64,000 nucleotides of DNA from Vibrio natriegens NBRC 15636 = ATCC 14048 = DSM 759 (GCF_035621455.1 NZ_CP141823.1:372001-436000); one strand, 5' to 3'. Positions 20,965 through 30,274 are shown, numbered from the stretch's first letter. Program-made: numbers and translations. The notes: a model not told the origin generated them from the letters alone.

Positions 20965-21309
20965 TACCCTCTGACATGCAGTCCCCCAGCCAAGTAAGGA
21001 TGCCAGCGCATTCTTACTTGGAACATTCTAGCTTGGGATAGTCTGGGCCTCACTTTTCAATTCAGATAGTCATCAGCTCAGAAAAGTTGCTCTGACTCAT
21101 CTCTGCTCCAACACGGTTTAGATAAATGACGTCTTTATTAGTTTAACTCGTCGTCCAAAATTCGCTCTCAGAGCTAGCGACTTAACGAATCACAGCGGAG
21201 GCGAAAATATGCCTTCCTTTCTTATTTATGTGATACGCAACCACATAGAAATCAATCTACTATTAACCCAACCCACTATTAATTAAACTATCAATTATAG
21301 CGTCATTTT
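20965..21309. other. Intergenic region pobA to LuxR-type gene
   Basis: About 345 bases. The first part holds a long hairpin (20990-21021). The rest becomes AT-rich towards the LuxR-type start and presumably carries its promoter. No coding potential or RNA gene was recognised. Confidence 0.5.
20990..21021 (+). terminator. Long hairpin 25 nt after pobA
   Basis: A 14-bp stem (CCAAGTAAGGATGC with GCATTCTTACTTGG, one G.T pair) and a 4-nt loop CAGC. There is no T-tract after it, so it may be a mRNA-stabilising 3' structure or a non-canonical terminator. Confidence 0.5.
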
Positions 21310-22425
21310 ATGAAACCAGAGGATTTATCGCGCATCATTGACAAAATCTACGCAGCCTCCCTTAATTCACACTCTTGGGAGGAAGTATCCCTTGAAATTC
21401 AAAAAAGTATTGGGGGGCACTCGGTTAATTTTGTCATCGAAGAATTAGATCTCAATAAATTTCGCTATGTGTTCAGTAACGGCGCGACAGAAAGCGATGT
21501 TGCTTTTTACCTCGATCATATTGTTCAAGATGATGAACTGACAGCGCTGCTTGAAAAGTTACCTATCGGGAAGGCTTTTTTATCTCAAAATTTTTTGCCA
21601 CTTCGCCAGTTAGAAAGGGTCTCTGCCTATGACCGATTCTATCGCCACATCGGTCAAACCTATTTTAATGCCGCAAACTTCTACCGTTATCAAAATGTTA
21701 GGGCATTTATTTCAATAGCGCGCTCTCATAGGGACATACCTTTTAGCCCATGCGACCAACAGAATTTGCAGCTTGTTATTCCTCATTTATCGCGAGCACT
21801 GATGATCAACAATACGCTTGAAGATCAACAAATAACAATAGACGCGCTTGGGAGTTCATTTGAACATTTACCCTTCGCATTCTTAACTCTGGACGAACAT
21901 GGCAACGTTATAATTTGCAACATCCGCGCAAGACAATTTATTACCAGCCTCAAACAGTTACGTTCTAACTATTTAATTCGACTTCCCAGCTCAAACGCCA
22001 CTCAAAGACTACACATGCTTATTGATTCTACTTTACACGGTTCAAACAGCGTACGAAGAGGAAGTGTCACCTTTCTTTATCAAGGGGAAAGATATGTAGC
22101 CCATTGTTTTCCTTGGTGTGAGCGCTTTAATCATATCAATTGGTTGGATAACCGAACCCGATGCATTATTTTTATCGCATCAGCGGCGTACTTATCTGGC
22201 TCCCACTTACATTGGCAAGAAGCTTTTGGCTTTTCTCAAGCAGAATCGAACATTGCGAATGGGCTAATTTGTGGCAAATCGGCTAAAGATCTTGCCGAGC
22301 AACTGTTTGTTTCCGAATCAACCGTACGATTTCATGTAAAAAATATCCTCAAAAAAACAGAGACCAAAAGCCAAATCGCCGCCGTTAGCCTGATGCTAAA
22401 AAGTTTGATGATCGCACTAAGATAA
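21310..22425 (+). CDS. LuxR-family transcriptional regulator, orphan
   Basis: A 371-residue protein with a C-terminal LuxR/NarL-type helix-turn-helix (about 300-365). The motif SAKDLAEQLFVSESTVRFHV followed by a second conserved helix is diagnostic. The N-terminal 290 residues do not show the acyl-homoserine-lactone or receiver signatures I would recognise; a PAS-like middle segment (about 180-280) is possible. No obvious ribosome site precedes the ATG. It stands alone between pobA and a secreted propeller protein, so its target and ligand are unknown. Confidence 0.78.
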   Translation: MKPEDLSRIIDKIYAASLNSHSWEEVSLEIQKSIGGHSVNFVIEELDLNKFRYVFSNGATESDVAFYLDHIVQDDELTALLEKLPIGKAFLSQNFLPLRQLERVSAYDRFYRHIGQTYFNAANFYRYQNVRAFISIARSHRDIPFSPCDQQNLQLVIPHLSRALMINNTLEDQQITIDALGSSFEHLPFAFLTLDEHGNVIICNIRARQFITSLKQLRSNYLIRLPSSNATQRLHMLIDSTLHGSNSVRRGSVTFLYQGERYVAHCFPWCERFNHINWLDNRTRCIIFIASAAYLSGSHLHWQEAFGFSQAESNIANGLICGKSAKDLAEQLFVSESTVRFHVKNILKKTETKSQIAAVSLMLKSLMIALR

Positions 22426-22784
22426 ATACGTTAGGTGTTCGGGAGGTGATTGTCTCCATCACGCAGACATCATACCCACTGATTTATTCTATCTATTCCT
22501 AAAAACTATCAATTTTAGTAGTTCACTTGCCAGGGTTCTCGCTTAACCTTGTTTGAAGAAGGTCATACAAACTGATTCTAGGTTGGCCTTTGCAGTGTTC
22601 GAACAAACACTGGAAAACGTAACTATGAAATTAGGTTCAATTTCAAAGACCGTAATCAGCTAACTATTTGGTTAAAAATAAAAAACCACCTATTCCTGTT
22701 CAATTATTATTTGCGGAAAAGTCGAGCAGCGTCTGCGCAAACCTCATAGTCTTTCTCAATTTACAGTTTAGGAGGAGAGCCAAT
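22426..22784. other. Intergenic region upstream of the propeller gene
   Basis: About 360 bases, AT-rich. A frame continuous with the next gene opens at 22668, but the strong AGGAGGAGAG site at 22770-22779 puts the real start at 22785. No repeat or RNA gene was recognised. Confidence 0.45.
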
Positions 22785-24314
22785 ATGAGCATGCAATCTA
22801 TGATGAATCGTCTAGTGCGTAAGGCGGTTCTAAGCGCATTTCTAGCAACATTGTTCGCGTCTCCACAGACATTATCTGGCACGCCGGGATCTGTAGTGCG
22901 GATTAGTTGGAATGAGAGTGGTTTCCCTGGAAGGCAGTATACATATCCATTTAGGGCTGGTGTGAATCACTTTAGTTCAGACAACCGATATGTGGTTTTT
23001 TCATCTGATGCTTCCAACCTTGTGGACGATGAAAATGGAGGCGTGTCAGATATCTTTGTCTACGACGTGTTCTTGGATAAGATTGAGATAATTAGTCGTG
23101 CCAATGCCAAGGAAGGAGTGCTTGGTGAGCAGGGAAATGGTGCGAGTTATTTCCCTTCTATTAGTGCCGATGGCCGCTTTGTAGCGTTTCAGTCGTACGC
23201 AACGAATTTTGCCGATGGTGATTCGGATACTCTGGCCGATATTTTTGTTTATGATCGCCAGATGAACTCCATTGAGTTGGTGAGTCGCTCCAATATTTTT
23301 AACGGCGTGCTTGGGCAAAAAGCGAACAAGATGAGCGCTATGCCCGTCATCAGTGCCAATGGTCGTTATGTGGCTTTTCAATCCTACGCGAATAATCTTG
23401 TCGCAAGTGACACTGACAATAACTGGGACATTTACGTTTATGACCGCCAAACCAAACTAATTGAATTGGTAAGTAAATCTGGCCACCTAGATGAGCGCTC
23501 TGTAACTAAAGGCAATAAATTTAGCACAGGGGCTGCCATCAGCGGTGATGGGCGATACATTGCGTTTCAGTCTGCCGCTGACAATCTCGTTGACGATGTT
23601 CCTGATGGAAAAACGCATATTTACGTTTTCGATCGTATGACTGACACTATTGAGCTGATTAGTCGATCAAGCAGCACGCTTGGTGAGGATGGGGAAAAAG
23701 CCAATGATTCTAGTGCTGCAGTAAGTATCAGCAATGATGGTCGTTATATAGCATTTCGCTCGAGTGCATCTAACCTCGTTAATGGTCTCATGGATGGATA
23801 TCAACAAATTTTTGTTTATGACCGACAACAAAAACAAACTGAGTTGATAAGTCGGGCTAGCAGTATGAATGGGGAACTTGGGGAGTTAGCTGTGGGGCAT
23901 AATTACGAGCCAAGCATCAGTGCCAATGGAAGATATGTTTCATTTCGCTCCCATGCGTCTAACTTAATCCAAGGGGAAAACAGCGTGTATGGACATGTTT
24001 TTGTCTATGACCGACAGACCGCAATGATTACATTGGCTAGTGCCAGTCCAGAAGGTACCCATGCTGACAGCGGAAGTCTGTATTCCTCAATTAATTCGGA
24101 TGGTAACTTAGTTATGTTCAGCTCTTATGCCCAGAATCTTGCAGGACCGCAGCCATATCGTCAGGTATTTATTAAGCAACTGCTCCTCAGCGATTTTTCT
24201 AAGTCAAGTACGGATAGAACGCAGGTTGTTGACGCTCCCCACAATACAGATTCCGATGCTATCTCAGATGATAATAAGTCGAGCGATGAAAATAAAGACG
24301 TGCCGTACAGCTGA
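22785..24314 (+). CDS. Exported seven-bladed PD40/TolB-like beta-propeller protein
   Basis: A 509-residue protein with an N-terminal signal peptide (hydrophobic core LSAFLATLFASPQTLSG). Seven copies of a PD40-type blade follow, each about 55-60 residues. Each contains a strand of the form DGRYVAFxSxAxNLV and then DIFVYDRQ and IELISRSS. The seven strand motifs read DNRYVVFSS, ADGRFVAFQS, ANGRYVAFQS, GDGRYIAFQS, NDGRYIAFRS, ANGRYVSFRS and SDGNLVMFSS, which suggests a closed seven-bladed propeller. The C-terminal 35 residues are acidic and disordered. The family resembles TolB's propeller but has no TolB N-terminal domain. No operon partner is present; function unknown. Start chosen from an excellent Shine-Dalgarno sequence. 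Confidence 0.82.
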   Translation: MSMQSMMNRLVRKAVLSAFLATLFASPQTLSGTPGSVVRISWNESGFPGRQYTYPFRAGVNHFSSDNRYVVFSSDASNLVDDENGGVSDIFVYDVFLDKIEIISRANAKEGVLGEQGNGASYFPSISADGRFVAFQSYATNFADGDSDTLADIFVYDRQMNSIELVSRSNIFNGVLGQKANKMSAMPVISANGRYVAFQSYANNLVASDTDNNWDIYVYDRQTKLIELVSKSGHLDERSVTKGNKFSTGAAISGDGRYIAFQSAADNLVDDVPDGKTHIYVFDRMTDTIELISRSSSTLGEDGEKANDSSAAVSISNDGRYIAFRSSASNLVNGLMDGYQQIFVYDRQQKQTELISRASSMNGELGELAVGHNYEPSISANGRYVSFRSHASNLIQGENSVYGHVFVYDRQTAMITLASASPEGTHADSGSLYSSINSDGNLVMFSSYAQNLAGPQPYRQVFIKQLLLSDFSKSSTDRTQVVDAPHNTDSDAISDDNKSSDENKDVPYS

Positions 24315-24517
24315 CTAGGAAATTTTATTTCCTTAGCAAGCATACGGCAAAAAGATGGTTAGATTTCATGATGTAAGTCTATATCTACAATGTTGTATAT
24401 TGTAGAGCTCATTAATCGTCATCATGCTGGCTCTTAGGCTGTATGTTATAAAAAATTGTGTGTTCGACCCTTATTAGACGGTATTTGAAGATGGATCTCA
24501 CAAAGGTAAGGCTCGCT

Positions 24518-24542
24518 GAGTCAGCGTAGCATTCGCTGACTC
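24518..24542. terminator. Hairpin in the convergent propeller/LysR gap
   Basis: Perfect 9-bp stem GAGTCAGCG / CGCTGACTC with a 7-nt loop, followed on the plus strand by atttcttg. It lies about 200 nt past the propeller gene and 70 nt before the end of the opposing LysR gene. It may serve as a weak terminator. Confidence 0.4.
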
Positions 24543-24609
24543 ATTTCTTGCTTTATACGCTGTTAGGGTGCCAGTCCTGGTATTTTTTCGAATCACTTGC
24601 GTCCAAGTT

Positions 24610-25506
24610 TCATTTCCACTCAGCAGGACGCGTTTCACGTAAAACATCAATAAACAGCTTTAATCTCAATGGATGGCGACCCATTGGGTAAAAACAATTC
24701 ACCGAAGCAGGATCTGATAACCAGCCTTCGAGACACGGTACCAGGCTACCGGGGTGAGCTCTTTCAAAACCATTTGCCAACCAAGTCGGTAATAGCCCTA
24801 TTCCCCTACCTTTCGCTATCGCGTCAGCTTGCATCGTTAAGTTGTCACTTTGTAAGCGACTTTCTAAAGCGGGCAGCTCGAAGTTCCCATAGACTGGATG
24901 ATGCAATGAGAAAGCATCTTGTCGAGCCGCAATAAAATCAATCCAAGCATGGTTGGTCAATTCTTTCGGGTGACTCAGAACCGTGTGTTGAGATAGATAC
25001 TCTGGTGAGGCATAAGCAGCATAGTGCCAAAGTCCGAGTTGTTCCTTGTGGTAGCCCATTGGCGTAATTTCACCTACCCAGACAATGAGATCCGCATCTA
25101 TCGTATATTCTCCGTGATGGAACTGACTATGTATTCGGACTTTAATGTCTGGGTGATTCTTCATAAAGATATCAAGTACGCGACTCATCCACCCACGTGT
25201 GAGGTTAGGGTGAACGATAAGAGTTATCTCTCCGCTTACTTGATTATTCAGCTCATGAAGCGCTTCTTTCCCTCTCCCCGCGAGATCTAATAACTGTTCA
25301 GAGTAAACTGAAAACACTTCACCCGCTTTAGTGAGAGTCAGGCGATTACCTTGTTTAGCAACCAACGCTTGGCCAAGATCTTCTTCAAGTTGAGAGAGCC
25401 GTCTACTGAGTGTGGATTTAGGTTGCCCCAATGATTTAGCCGCAGCAGTTAAACTCTTATGCTGGCACAGGGCATGAAACGCACGTACAGCGCTAAGATC
25501 TTGCAT
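24610..25506 (-). CDS. LysR-family regulator divergent from TonB receptor (IrgB-like)
   Basis: The 298-residue LysR-type protein has an N-terminal winged HTH (about 3-62, with SLTAAAKSLGQPKSTLSRRL) and a C-terminal co-inducer domain. It is divergent from a TonB-dependent receptor gene, as IrgB is from irgA in Vibrio cholerae, so it likely activates that receptor. ATG at 25506 is chosen because AAGGAG lies 6 nt upstream; an earlier in-frame ATG at 25524 has no such site. A Fur-box-like sequence lies just beyond its start, suggesting iron control. Confidence 0.87.
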   Translation of the reverse strand: MQDLSAVRAFHALCQHKSLTAAAKSLGQPKSTLSRRLSQLEEDLGQALVAKQGNRLTLTKAGEVFSVYSEQLLDLAGRGKEALHELNNQVSGEITLIVHPNLTRGWMSRVLDIFMKNHPDIKVRIHSQFHHGEYTIDADLIVWVGEITPMGYHKEQLGLWHYAAYASPEYLSQHTVLSHPKELTNHAWIDFIAARQDAFSLHHPVYGNFELPALESRLQSDNLTMQADAIAKGRGIGLLPTWLANGFERAHPGSLVPCLEGWLSDPASVNCFYPMGRHPLRLKLFIDVLRETRPAEWK

Positions 25507-25540
25507 ATACAGCTCCTTATGCATTTAACGGATTTATTGT

Positions 25541-25558
25541 GAGAATGAGAATTGTTCC
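25541..25558. promoter_or_regulatory. Candidate Fur box 1
   Basis: The sequence gagaatgagaattgttcc matches the core of the Fur consensus GATAATGATAATCATTATC at most positions. It lies 35 nt upstream of the LysR start in the divergent promoter region, where Fur would be expected to repress both genes when iron is plentiful. Confidence 0.6.
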
Positions 25559-25633
25559 ATTAATGGTTCGAAGTGTCTCACATATTGATCTATTTCAGAA
25601 ATAAATTTTGTGAATAATGCCCATATCCAAGTT

Positions 25634-25652
25634 GATATTGAGAATTATTCAC
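25634..25652. promoter_or_regulatory. Candidate Fur box 2
   Basis: The sequence gatattgagaattattcac matches about 13 of 19 positions of the Fur consensus and ends 15 nt before the receptor ATG. Binding there would block the receptor promoter or its ribosome-loading region. Confidence 0.55.
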
Positions 25653-25667
25653 AAGTAGGAGTTATAG

Positions 25668-27761
25668 ATGTTCAGTTGGTCCCACTCTCAAGTTGCAATA
25701 GCAGTTTCACTAGGGCTAATTAGCCAGAGTGCAGCTTGGGCCGAAGAAGCTCAAAATAAAGCAGATGAAACTATTGTTGTGACTGCATCAGGTTTCGAAC
25801 AAACGCTGCAGCGTGCCCCTGCAACCATGTCGGTTATTTCTGCTGAAGATATTGAGAAGAGAGCCTATACCGATATTACCGATGTATTAAAAAATATGTC
25901 GGGTGTTCAGGTTATGGGAGGCGGGGTCGAGCAATCCATAATGATTCGTGGCATGGCTTCTAGCTACACTTTATTCCTCATTGATGGTCGACCTGTACAA
26001 GGCAATGACGCGTTTGGTCTTAATGGTGCTCAAGCAGGCACTCCGATCAACTTTTTGCCTCCTGTCTCAGAGATAGAACGTATCGAAGTGATTCGTGGCC
26101 CCGCGTCAGCACTTTATGGCTCGGATGCGATGGGTGGTGTAATCAACGTTATCACGAAAAAAGTACGTAATGAGTGGGGCGGAAGCGTTTCTACCGAGTA
26201 CACCAAAGCGGACAGCGCAAACAAAGTGAATGAAGATGCGATGCAAACCAACTTTGTCCTTAATGCGCCCTTGGTGGACGACAAACTATCTCTGCAATTG
26301 AGCGGCTCTTTTTTGAATCAGGACGAAAGCCACTTCATTGGCGGCGATGATAGCTATGCATCTGACCCGGAATATAAACGCAAAAACTTTTCATCAAAAC
26401 TTAACTGGGTGGTTGATGATCAAAACTCAATTGCAGCAGGTTATAGCCGATATGTGCAAGAGCGAACGCACACGCCGGGTATAAGCATTTCTGAAACCGT
26501 GACCAACCGTGATGGCAGCGTCAGTGATGCGGAATTGAGTTATAACAAGTCGGTTCGTGATACTTACTTCATTGAGCATGAAGGCCATTACGACGATATG
26601 CGCTGGAAATCGTACGTCAATTATGATGACTCTGATAACTCAACCCGTACCAACGAAGTGACGGGTAATGGCATCCAGTTTGACGTACTAACCATCAACT
26701 CTCAGCTTAACTGGTTTTGGGATAGCAACACGTTGACCGTCGGTGCAACCTATAAAAATGAGCGTTTAGAAGATGGTGCAACGAACGGCTTGCAACCTCC
26801 TGTTATTCCCGTCGCCAATGCCGTGAATAAAATGGAGCGTTACCAGTACTCACTATTTGCAGAAAACGAATGGGCACCGATTGATGACCTTTCCATTGTT
26901 CTTAGTGGTCGATTTGACGACAACCAAGATTTCGGCAGCCACTTTAGTCCGAAAGTGTACACCGTATATGGCGTAACCGATGAAGTCGTCATCAAAGGTG
27001 GGGTAACATCTGGCTACAAGGCGCCTAGCTTACGTCAAAGTGCGAATGATTTTGGCGCTACGTCTCGCGGCGGAGTGATCATTGGTAACCCTGAGTTAAA
27101 ACCGGAAACAAGCTTAAACTACGAGATTGGTATTGGTTATGACGATCTTTATGGGTCTGGTTTATCAACGACACTGACGGCTTACATTTCTGAATTTAAA
27201 GACAAAATCAATCGTACTGGCCGCGTCTGTGAAGCGAACGTAGAGTGTTATTACAACGGCACATATTACCCTGCCCATCAGTATGGTTACACCGCGTACG
27301 AAAACATCGCAGAAGCAGAAATGTCTGGAATTGAGTTCACCCTTGATTACCAATTTACTCAAAACCTGATGTATCGCCACTCATACACTTACACCAAAAC
27401 TGAGCAGAAAACGGGCGAATATGCGGGCGAACCACTAAACGAAGTCGCCAAACACATGTTCAATGCCTCTTTAGAGTGGCAAGCGACCGATCAACTGCTG
27501 CTATGGACGCAAGGAAATTACCGAGGTGAGACCTCTGGTCGCTGGCAAACAGGTACTAGTGGTAGTTCGACGAATGGCCTAACCATCCCAGATTACACCT
27601 TCTACGATTTAGGTCTTGTATACAAACCAAAACGCGAACTTAGCCTAAAGGCTGGGGTATACAACGTCTTCAACGAAGAAGTAAACCCAGAAGAAGATGC
27701 GGATTATCGATACATCCTGGACGGGCGTAAGTATCACGTATCTGTAGCTTACAGCTTCTGA
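25668..27761 (+). CDS. TonB-dependent outer-membrane siderophore receptor (IrgA/VctA-like)
   Basis: The 697-residue protein has a signal peptide (cleavage near AWAEE), a TonB-box-like ETIVVTASGF at about 34-43, and a plug domain (about 45-165) with ITDVLKNMSGVQV and the IRGPASALYGSDAMGGVINV signature. A 22-strand barrel follows, ending in the aromatic C-terminus VSVAYSF. This is the catecholate-siderophore class of receptor. It is divergent from an IrgB-like regulator, lies downstream of two Fur-box-like sites, and precedes a siderophore-binding protein. The exact siderophore cannot be read from sequence. Confidence 0.92.
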   Translation: MFSWSHSQVAIAVSLGLISQSAAWAEEAQNKADETIVVTASGFEQTLQRAPATMSVISAEDIEKRAYTDITDVLKNMSGVQVMGGGVEQSIMIRGMASSYTLFLIDGRPVQGNDAFGLNGAQAGTPINFLPPVSEIERIEVIRGPASALYGSDAMGGVINVITKKVRNEWGGSVSTEYTKADSANKVNEDAMQTNFVLNAPLVDDKLSLQLSGSFLNQDESHFIGGDDSYASDPEYKRKNFSSKLNWVVDDQNSIAAGYSRYVQERTHTPGISISETVTNRDGSVSDAELSYNKSVRDTYFIEHEGHYDDMRWKSYVNYDDSDNSTRTNEVTGNGIQFDVLTINSQLNWFWDSNTLTVGATYKNERLEDGATNGLQPPVIPVANAVNKMERYQYSLFAENEWAPIDDLSIVLSGRFDDNQDFGSHFSPKVYTVYGVTDEVVIKGGVTSGYKAPSLRQSANDFGATSRGGVIIGNPELKPETSLNYEIGIGYDDLYGSGLSTTLTAYISEFKDKINRTGRVCEANVECYYNGTYYPAHQYGYTAYENIAEAEMSGIEFTLDYQFTQNLMYRHSYTYTKTEQKTGEYAGEPLNEVAKHMFNASLEWQATDQLLLWTQGNYRGETSGRWQTGTSGSSTNGLTIPDYTFYDLGLVYKPKRELSLKAGVYNVFNEEVNPEEDADYRYILDGRKYHVSVAYSF

Positions 27762-27894
27762 TCTGGAATGTTCGTTCGTGGGGGCACATGTCCCCATGAT
27801 GGCTTCCCTATTGATACTTTCCCTGAAGAATACCTTTCCCTAACAAATAACTGCGCTGACGCTTCGGATGCGAACTTCAGCCAAGAGATTGATT

Positions 27895-28851
27895 ATGATG
27901 AAAATAAAAATAGTGTTGATGGCACTCATCGCCAGTATTTCTCAAGTAACACTGGCATGGGCGTACCCGCTTGATATCGAGCATGCACAAGGTGTCACCA
28001 AAATAGAAAAGCAGCCATCGCGAGTCGTCGTCTTTGACCTCGCTTCTTTAGATACCATGGATGCATTAGGAGTCTCCGCAGTTGGAGTACCTGATACGCT
28101 CTTCCCGAGTTATTTAAGTCGCTATACCGATAAGCAATTTGCCAAGGTTGGAACGCTTTTTAAACCGGACTTTGCAGCAATAAAAGCGATCAATCCTGAT
28201 CTTATTATTGTTGCTGCGAGGTCGCGCTCTGCATACCCGGATCTTTCTCAGATAGCACCAACCATTGATTTGAGCATTGACCCGTCCAATTTCGAGGCAG
28301 GGGTTAAGCAAAACCTAACAACGTTAGGCGCTATCTTCAACAAAGAGCAACAAGCGAATAAATTGTCCACGGACTTAACTCAATCGCTCAAGTTACTCAA
28401 ATCCCAAGGCTCTGAGCAAGGCAGCAGTTTAGTACTCTTTACGATAAAAGATAACGTTATGCTTCACGCTCCAGGTGACCGATTCGGAATGTTGTATGAC
28501 TTGACCGGTCTGTCTGCCGTTGTTGAACCTTCATCAGAACAAAAACTTAAATCGAGACCAAAACCGGGGTCTGAGGAAGCGAAAGCAGCTAAGTTACTGA
28601 GAGAGCAAAAACTGAAACAAGCTTTGGAAAACAATCCTGAATGGCTTATTGTCCTTGATCGCGGCGCTGCAACAGGTGGAGAAGGCCAAGCTGAGCAGAC
28701 GCTAGCGGCACGAGAAGCGATTACACAGACTTCGGCCTGGAAATCTGGCCAGACATACTATTTGAATCCAACCAACTGGTACATCGCGACAGGAGGCTAC
28801 CAAAGTGTGAGTCTGACTTTAGCAGAGCTGAAATCCCGTTTTACTGAGTAA
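27895..28851 (+). CDS. Siderophore ABC transporter periplasmic binding protein (VctP/FatB-like)
   Basis: The 318-residue protein has a signal peptide (MMKIKIVLMALIASIS, cleavage near AWAYP) and a class III periplasmic-binding fold. Recognisable segments are PSRVVVFDLASLDTMDALG and AAIKAINPDLIIVAA at the N-lobe, and WKSGQTYYLNPTNWYIATGG near the C-terminus. It should deliver ferric siderophore from the upstream receptor to an inner-membrane ABC permease. No permease or ATPase gene lies next to it, which is unusual for the family. The start is taken at the tandem ATG (27895) after AAGAGA; an in-frame GTG/ATG further upstream would bury the signal peptide. Confidence 0.88.
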   Translation: MMKIKIVLMALIASISQVTLAWAYPLDIEHAQGVTKIEKQPSRVVVFDLASLDTMDALGVSAVGVPDTLFPSYLSRYTDKQFAKVGTLFKPDFAAIKAINPDLIIVAARSRSAYPDLSQIAPTIDLSIDPSNFEAGVKQNLTTLGAIFNKEQQANKLSTDLTQSLKLLKSQGSEQGSSLVLFTIKDNVMLHAPGDRFGMLYDLTGLSAVVEPSSEQKLKSRPKPGSEEAKAAKLLREQKLKQALENNPEWLIVLDRGAATGGEGQAEQTLAAREAITQTSAWKSGQTYYLNPTNWYIATGGYQSVSLTLAELKSRFTE

Positions 28852-28883
28852 ATTTCCAAGCTAAAGACCTAGCAATTTATTTT

Positions 28884-28916
28884 AAAAGCCGAGTGTAGTG
28901 AATACTCGGCTTTTTT
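28884..28916 (+). terminator. Rho-independent terminator of the receptor/binding-protein unit
   Basis: Stem AAAAGCCGAGT (28884-28894) with ACTCGGCTTTT (28904-28914), a 9-nt loop and a run of T. It lies 33 nt past the binding-protein stop. Confidence 0.85.
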
Positions 28917-29016
28917 GTTGGTTTTTTGAAGCAGAAAAACGGGAATACAGGCTCCTAGCCTCCTCATTAAAGGCTCTCCGCAACCCGAACGGTGAAGCGA
29001 AATATAAAGACTGTAG

Positions 29017-29045
29017 ATAAAAAAAGCGGCCCATCTGGACCGCTT
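29017..29045 (-). terminator. Rho-independent terminator of the lig operon
   Basis: On the minus strand, AAGCGGTCC / GGGCCGCTT pairs with one G.U across a 4-nt loop and is followed by seven T. It lies about 33 nt past the ligB stop and ends the catabolic operon. Confidence 0.85.
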
Positions 29046-29077
29046 AACAAGGAGAGAATGAACAGGTTTTTTAACGA

Positions 29078-29917
29078 CTATTTTGACTCGATTAACATCG
29101 TACCGGAGCCGGTATTTGAGATCGGTGCGTGGTAGCTGCTTTGTAGCACATTCAGCTCACCTTGCAGTGTTCCACGCATGCCAAGCCACATGTTCAGTTC
29201 AGGGCCTTGAGCACCACCCTCTTTGATAAGATCAAGGACAGAAAGTTTAGTCAGGCACTCAGGCTCTGCAACTAACTTATCCATACAGTAAAGATCGAAC
29301 TCTTTATTGATAAACCCTGCTCGCTCGCCGTCCAACTGGTGTGAAAGACCGCCAGTACCAAGCACAACCACTTTAAGATCCTGATCGAAGCTTTCAACTG
29401 CCGCAGCAATCTGTTTACCCAAATCGTAACAACGCTTTGGAGAAGGCATTGGATGCTGCTCACAGTTGATACAAACAGGAATAACCTGAACATTGTCGTA
29501 CGAGTAATTTGGCCATAAAAGCTGCATAGGAACCGTCAGACCGTGGTCGACTTTCATTTCCTGACAAATCGTGATGTCGAATTCATTTTCAACCAAGTGG
29601 TTAGAAATATGCCACGCTAAGTCTGGAGACCCCTTCACATCTGGAATCGTTTGAATGCCCCAACCTTCGTCGGCGTTTTCATAACGGTCTGCCACGCCAA
29701 TCGCGAACGTTGGCTTTTTGTCGATAAAGAATTCAAGACCATGGTCGTTGTAAAACAGAATCGCAACGTCTGGTTTTTCTTCCCCTAACCATTTAAGAAT
29801 CGGAGGATACGCATCAAACAACGGCTTCCAGTACGGTTCCTGCTGTTGATTGTTCTCTATCGCTTTGCCGATAGCAGGGATATGTGAAGTACCGATACCA
29901 CCTATAATTTTTGCCAT
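29078..29917 (-). CDS. ligB: Protocatechuate 4,5-dioxygenase beta subunit
   Basis: The 279-residue protein is the catalytic subunit of a class III extradiol dioxygenase. It opens protocatechuate between C4 and C5 to give 4-carboxy-2-hydroxymuconate-6-semialdehyde. Iron ligands expected for LigB are visible: His12 (GTSHIP), a His in YNDHG near 59, and a Glu in EGGAQGPEL near 240; the catalytic His is in GTGGLSHQLDG near 190. It follows ligA by 2 nt, and the two form the dimeric enzyme unit. It is the last gene of the operon, just before a strong terminator. A gallate dioxygenase would be a single fused chain, so this split form favours protocatechuate. Confidence 0.92.
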   Translation of the reverse strand: MAKIIGGIGTSHIPAIGKAIENNQQQEPYWKPLFDAYPPILKWLGEEKPDVAILFYNDHGLEFFIDKKPTFAIGVADRYENADEGWGIQTIPDVKGSPDLAWHISNHLVENEFDITICQEMKVDHGLTVPMQLLWPNYSYDNVQVIPVCINCEQHPMPSPKRCYDLGKQIAAAVESFDQDLKVVVLGTGGLSHQLDGERAGFINKEFDLYCMDKLVAEPECLTKLSVLDLIKEGGAQGPELNMWLGMRGTLQGELNVLQSSYHAPISNTGSGTMLIESK

Positions 29918-29919
29918 GA

Positions 29920-30273
29920 TTATTTCCCCGCGTCGACTAACATTTGCTTAAATTCTTCAACCGTTTTGCCGGTTTGAATCGCACCAATATCTTGCATATT
30001 CAGACCAAGCATTCCAGCAAACTTAGCCAAATAGTAAATACTTCCACCTAGCTTCAGTAAGCCAAGCACATCACGATTTTGAATCGCGACTTTCTGCTCT
30101 TCCGTCAGGCCAAACTTGTCGCAGTAAGCCATTTCATCACGCTGAAACTCTTCGCGAGCCGCAGCCGTGTTGAGAGAAAAGCACATCTTATTCAGACCGT
30201 AACCTTTACGAGCCATTTCACCGTCAAACAGAACGGTGCCTTCAATTGAGGACTTGTTATCAAGATAAGACAT
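29920..30273 (-). CDS. ligA: Protocatechuate 4,5-dioxygenase alpha subunit
   Basis: A 117-residue small subunit that covers the active site of LigB. Family-like features are KMCFSLNTAAAREEF in the first third and AIQNRDVLGLLKLGGSIYYLAK in the middle. The length agrees with LigA proteins. It starts behind GGAAG with its ATG one base from the preceding stop and is followed directly by ligB, so the two are made together. Confidence 0.92.
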   Translation of the reverse strand: MSYLDNKSSIEGTVLFDGEMARKGYGLNKMCFSLNTAAAREEFQRDEMAYCDKFGLTEEQKVAIQNRDVLGLLKLGGSIYYLAKFAGMLGLNMQDIGAIQTGKTVEEFKQMLVDAGK

Positions 30274-30274
30274 T

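Noticed and set aside
23046..23450. 134-codon minus-strand frame inside the propeller gene
   Set aside because: Antisense shadow of the repeated blades; the plus-strand frame has a signal peptide, a strong ribosome site and a coherent fold.
24315..24336. Small hairpin AGGAAAT/ATTTCCT right after the propeller gene
   Set aside because: Short, AT-rich stem with no T-run; too weak to call a terminator.
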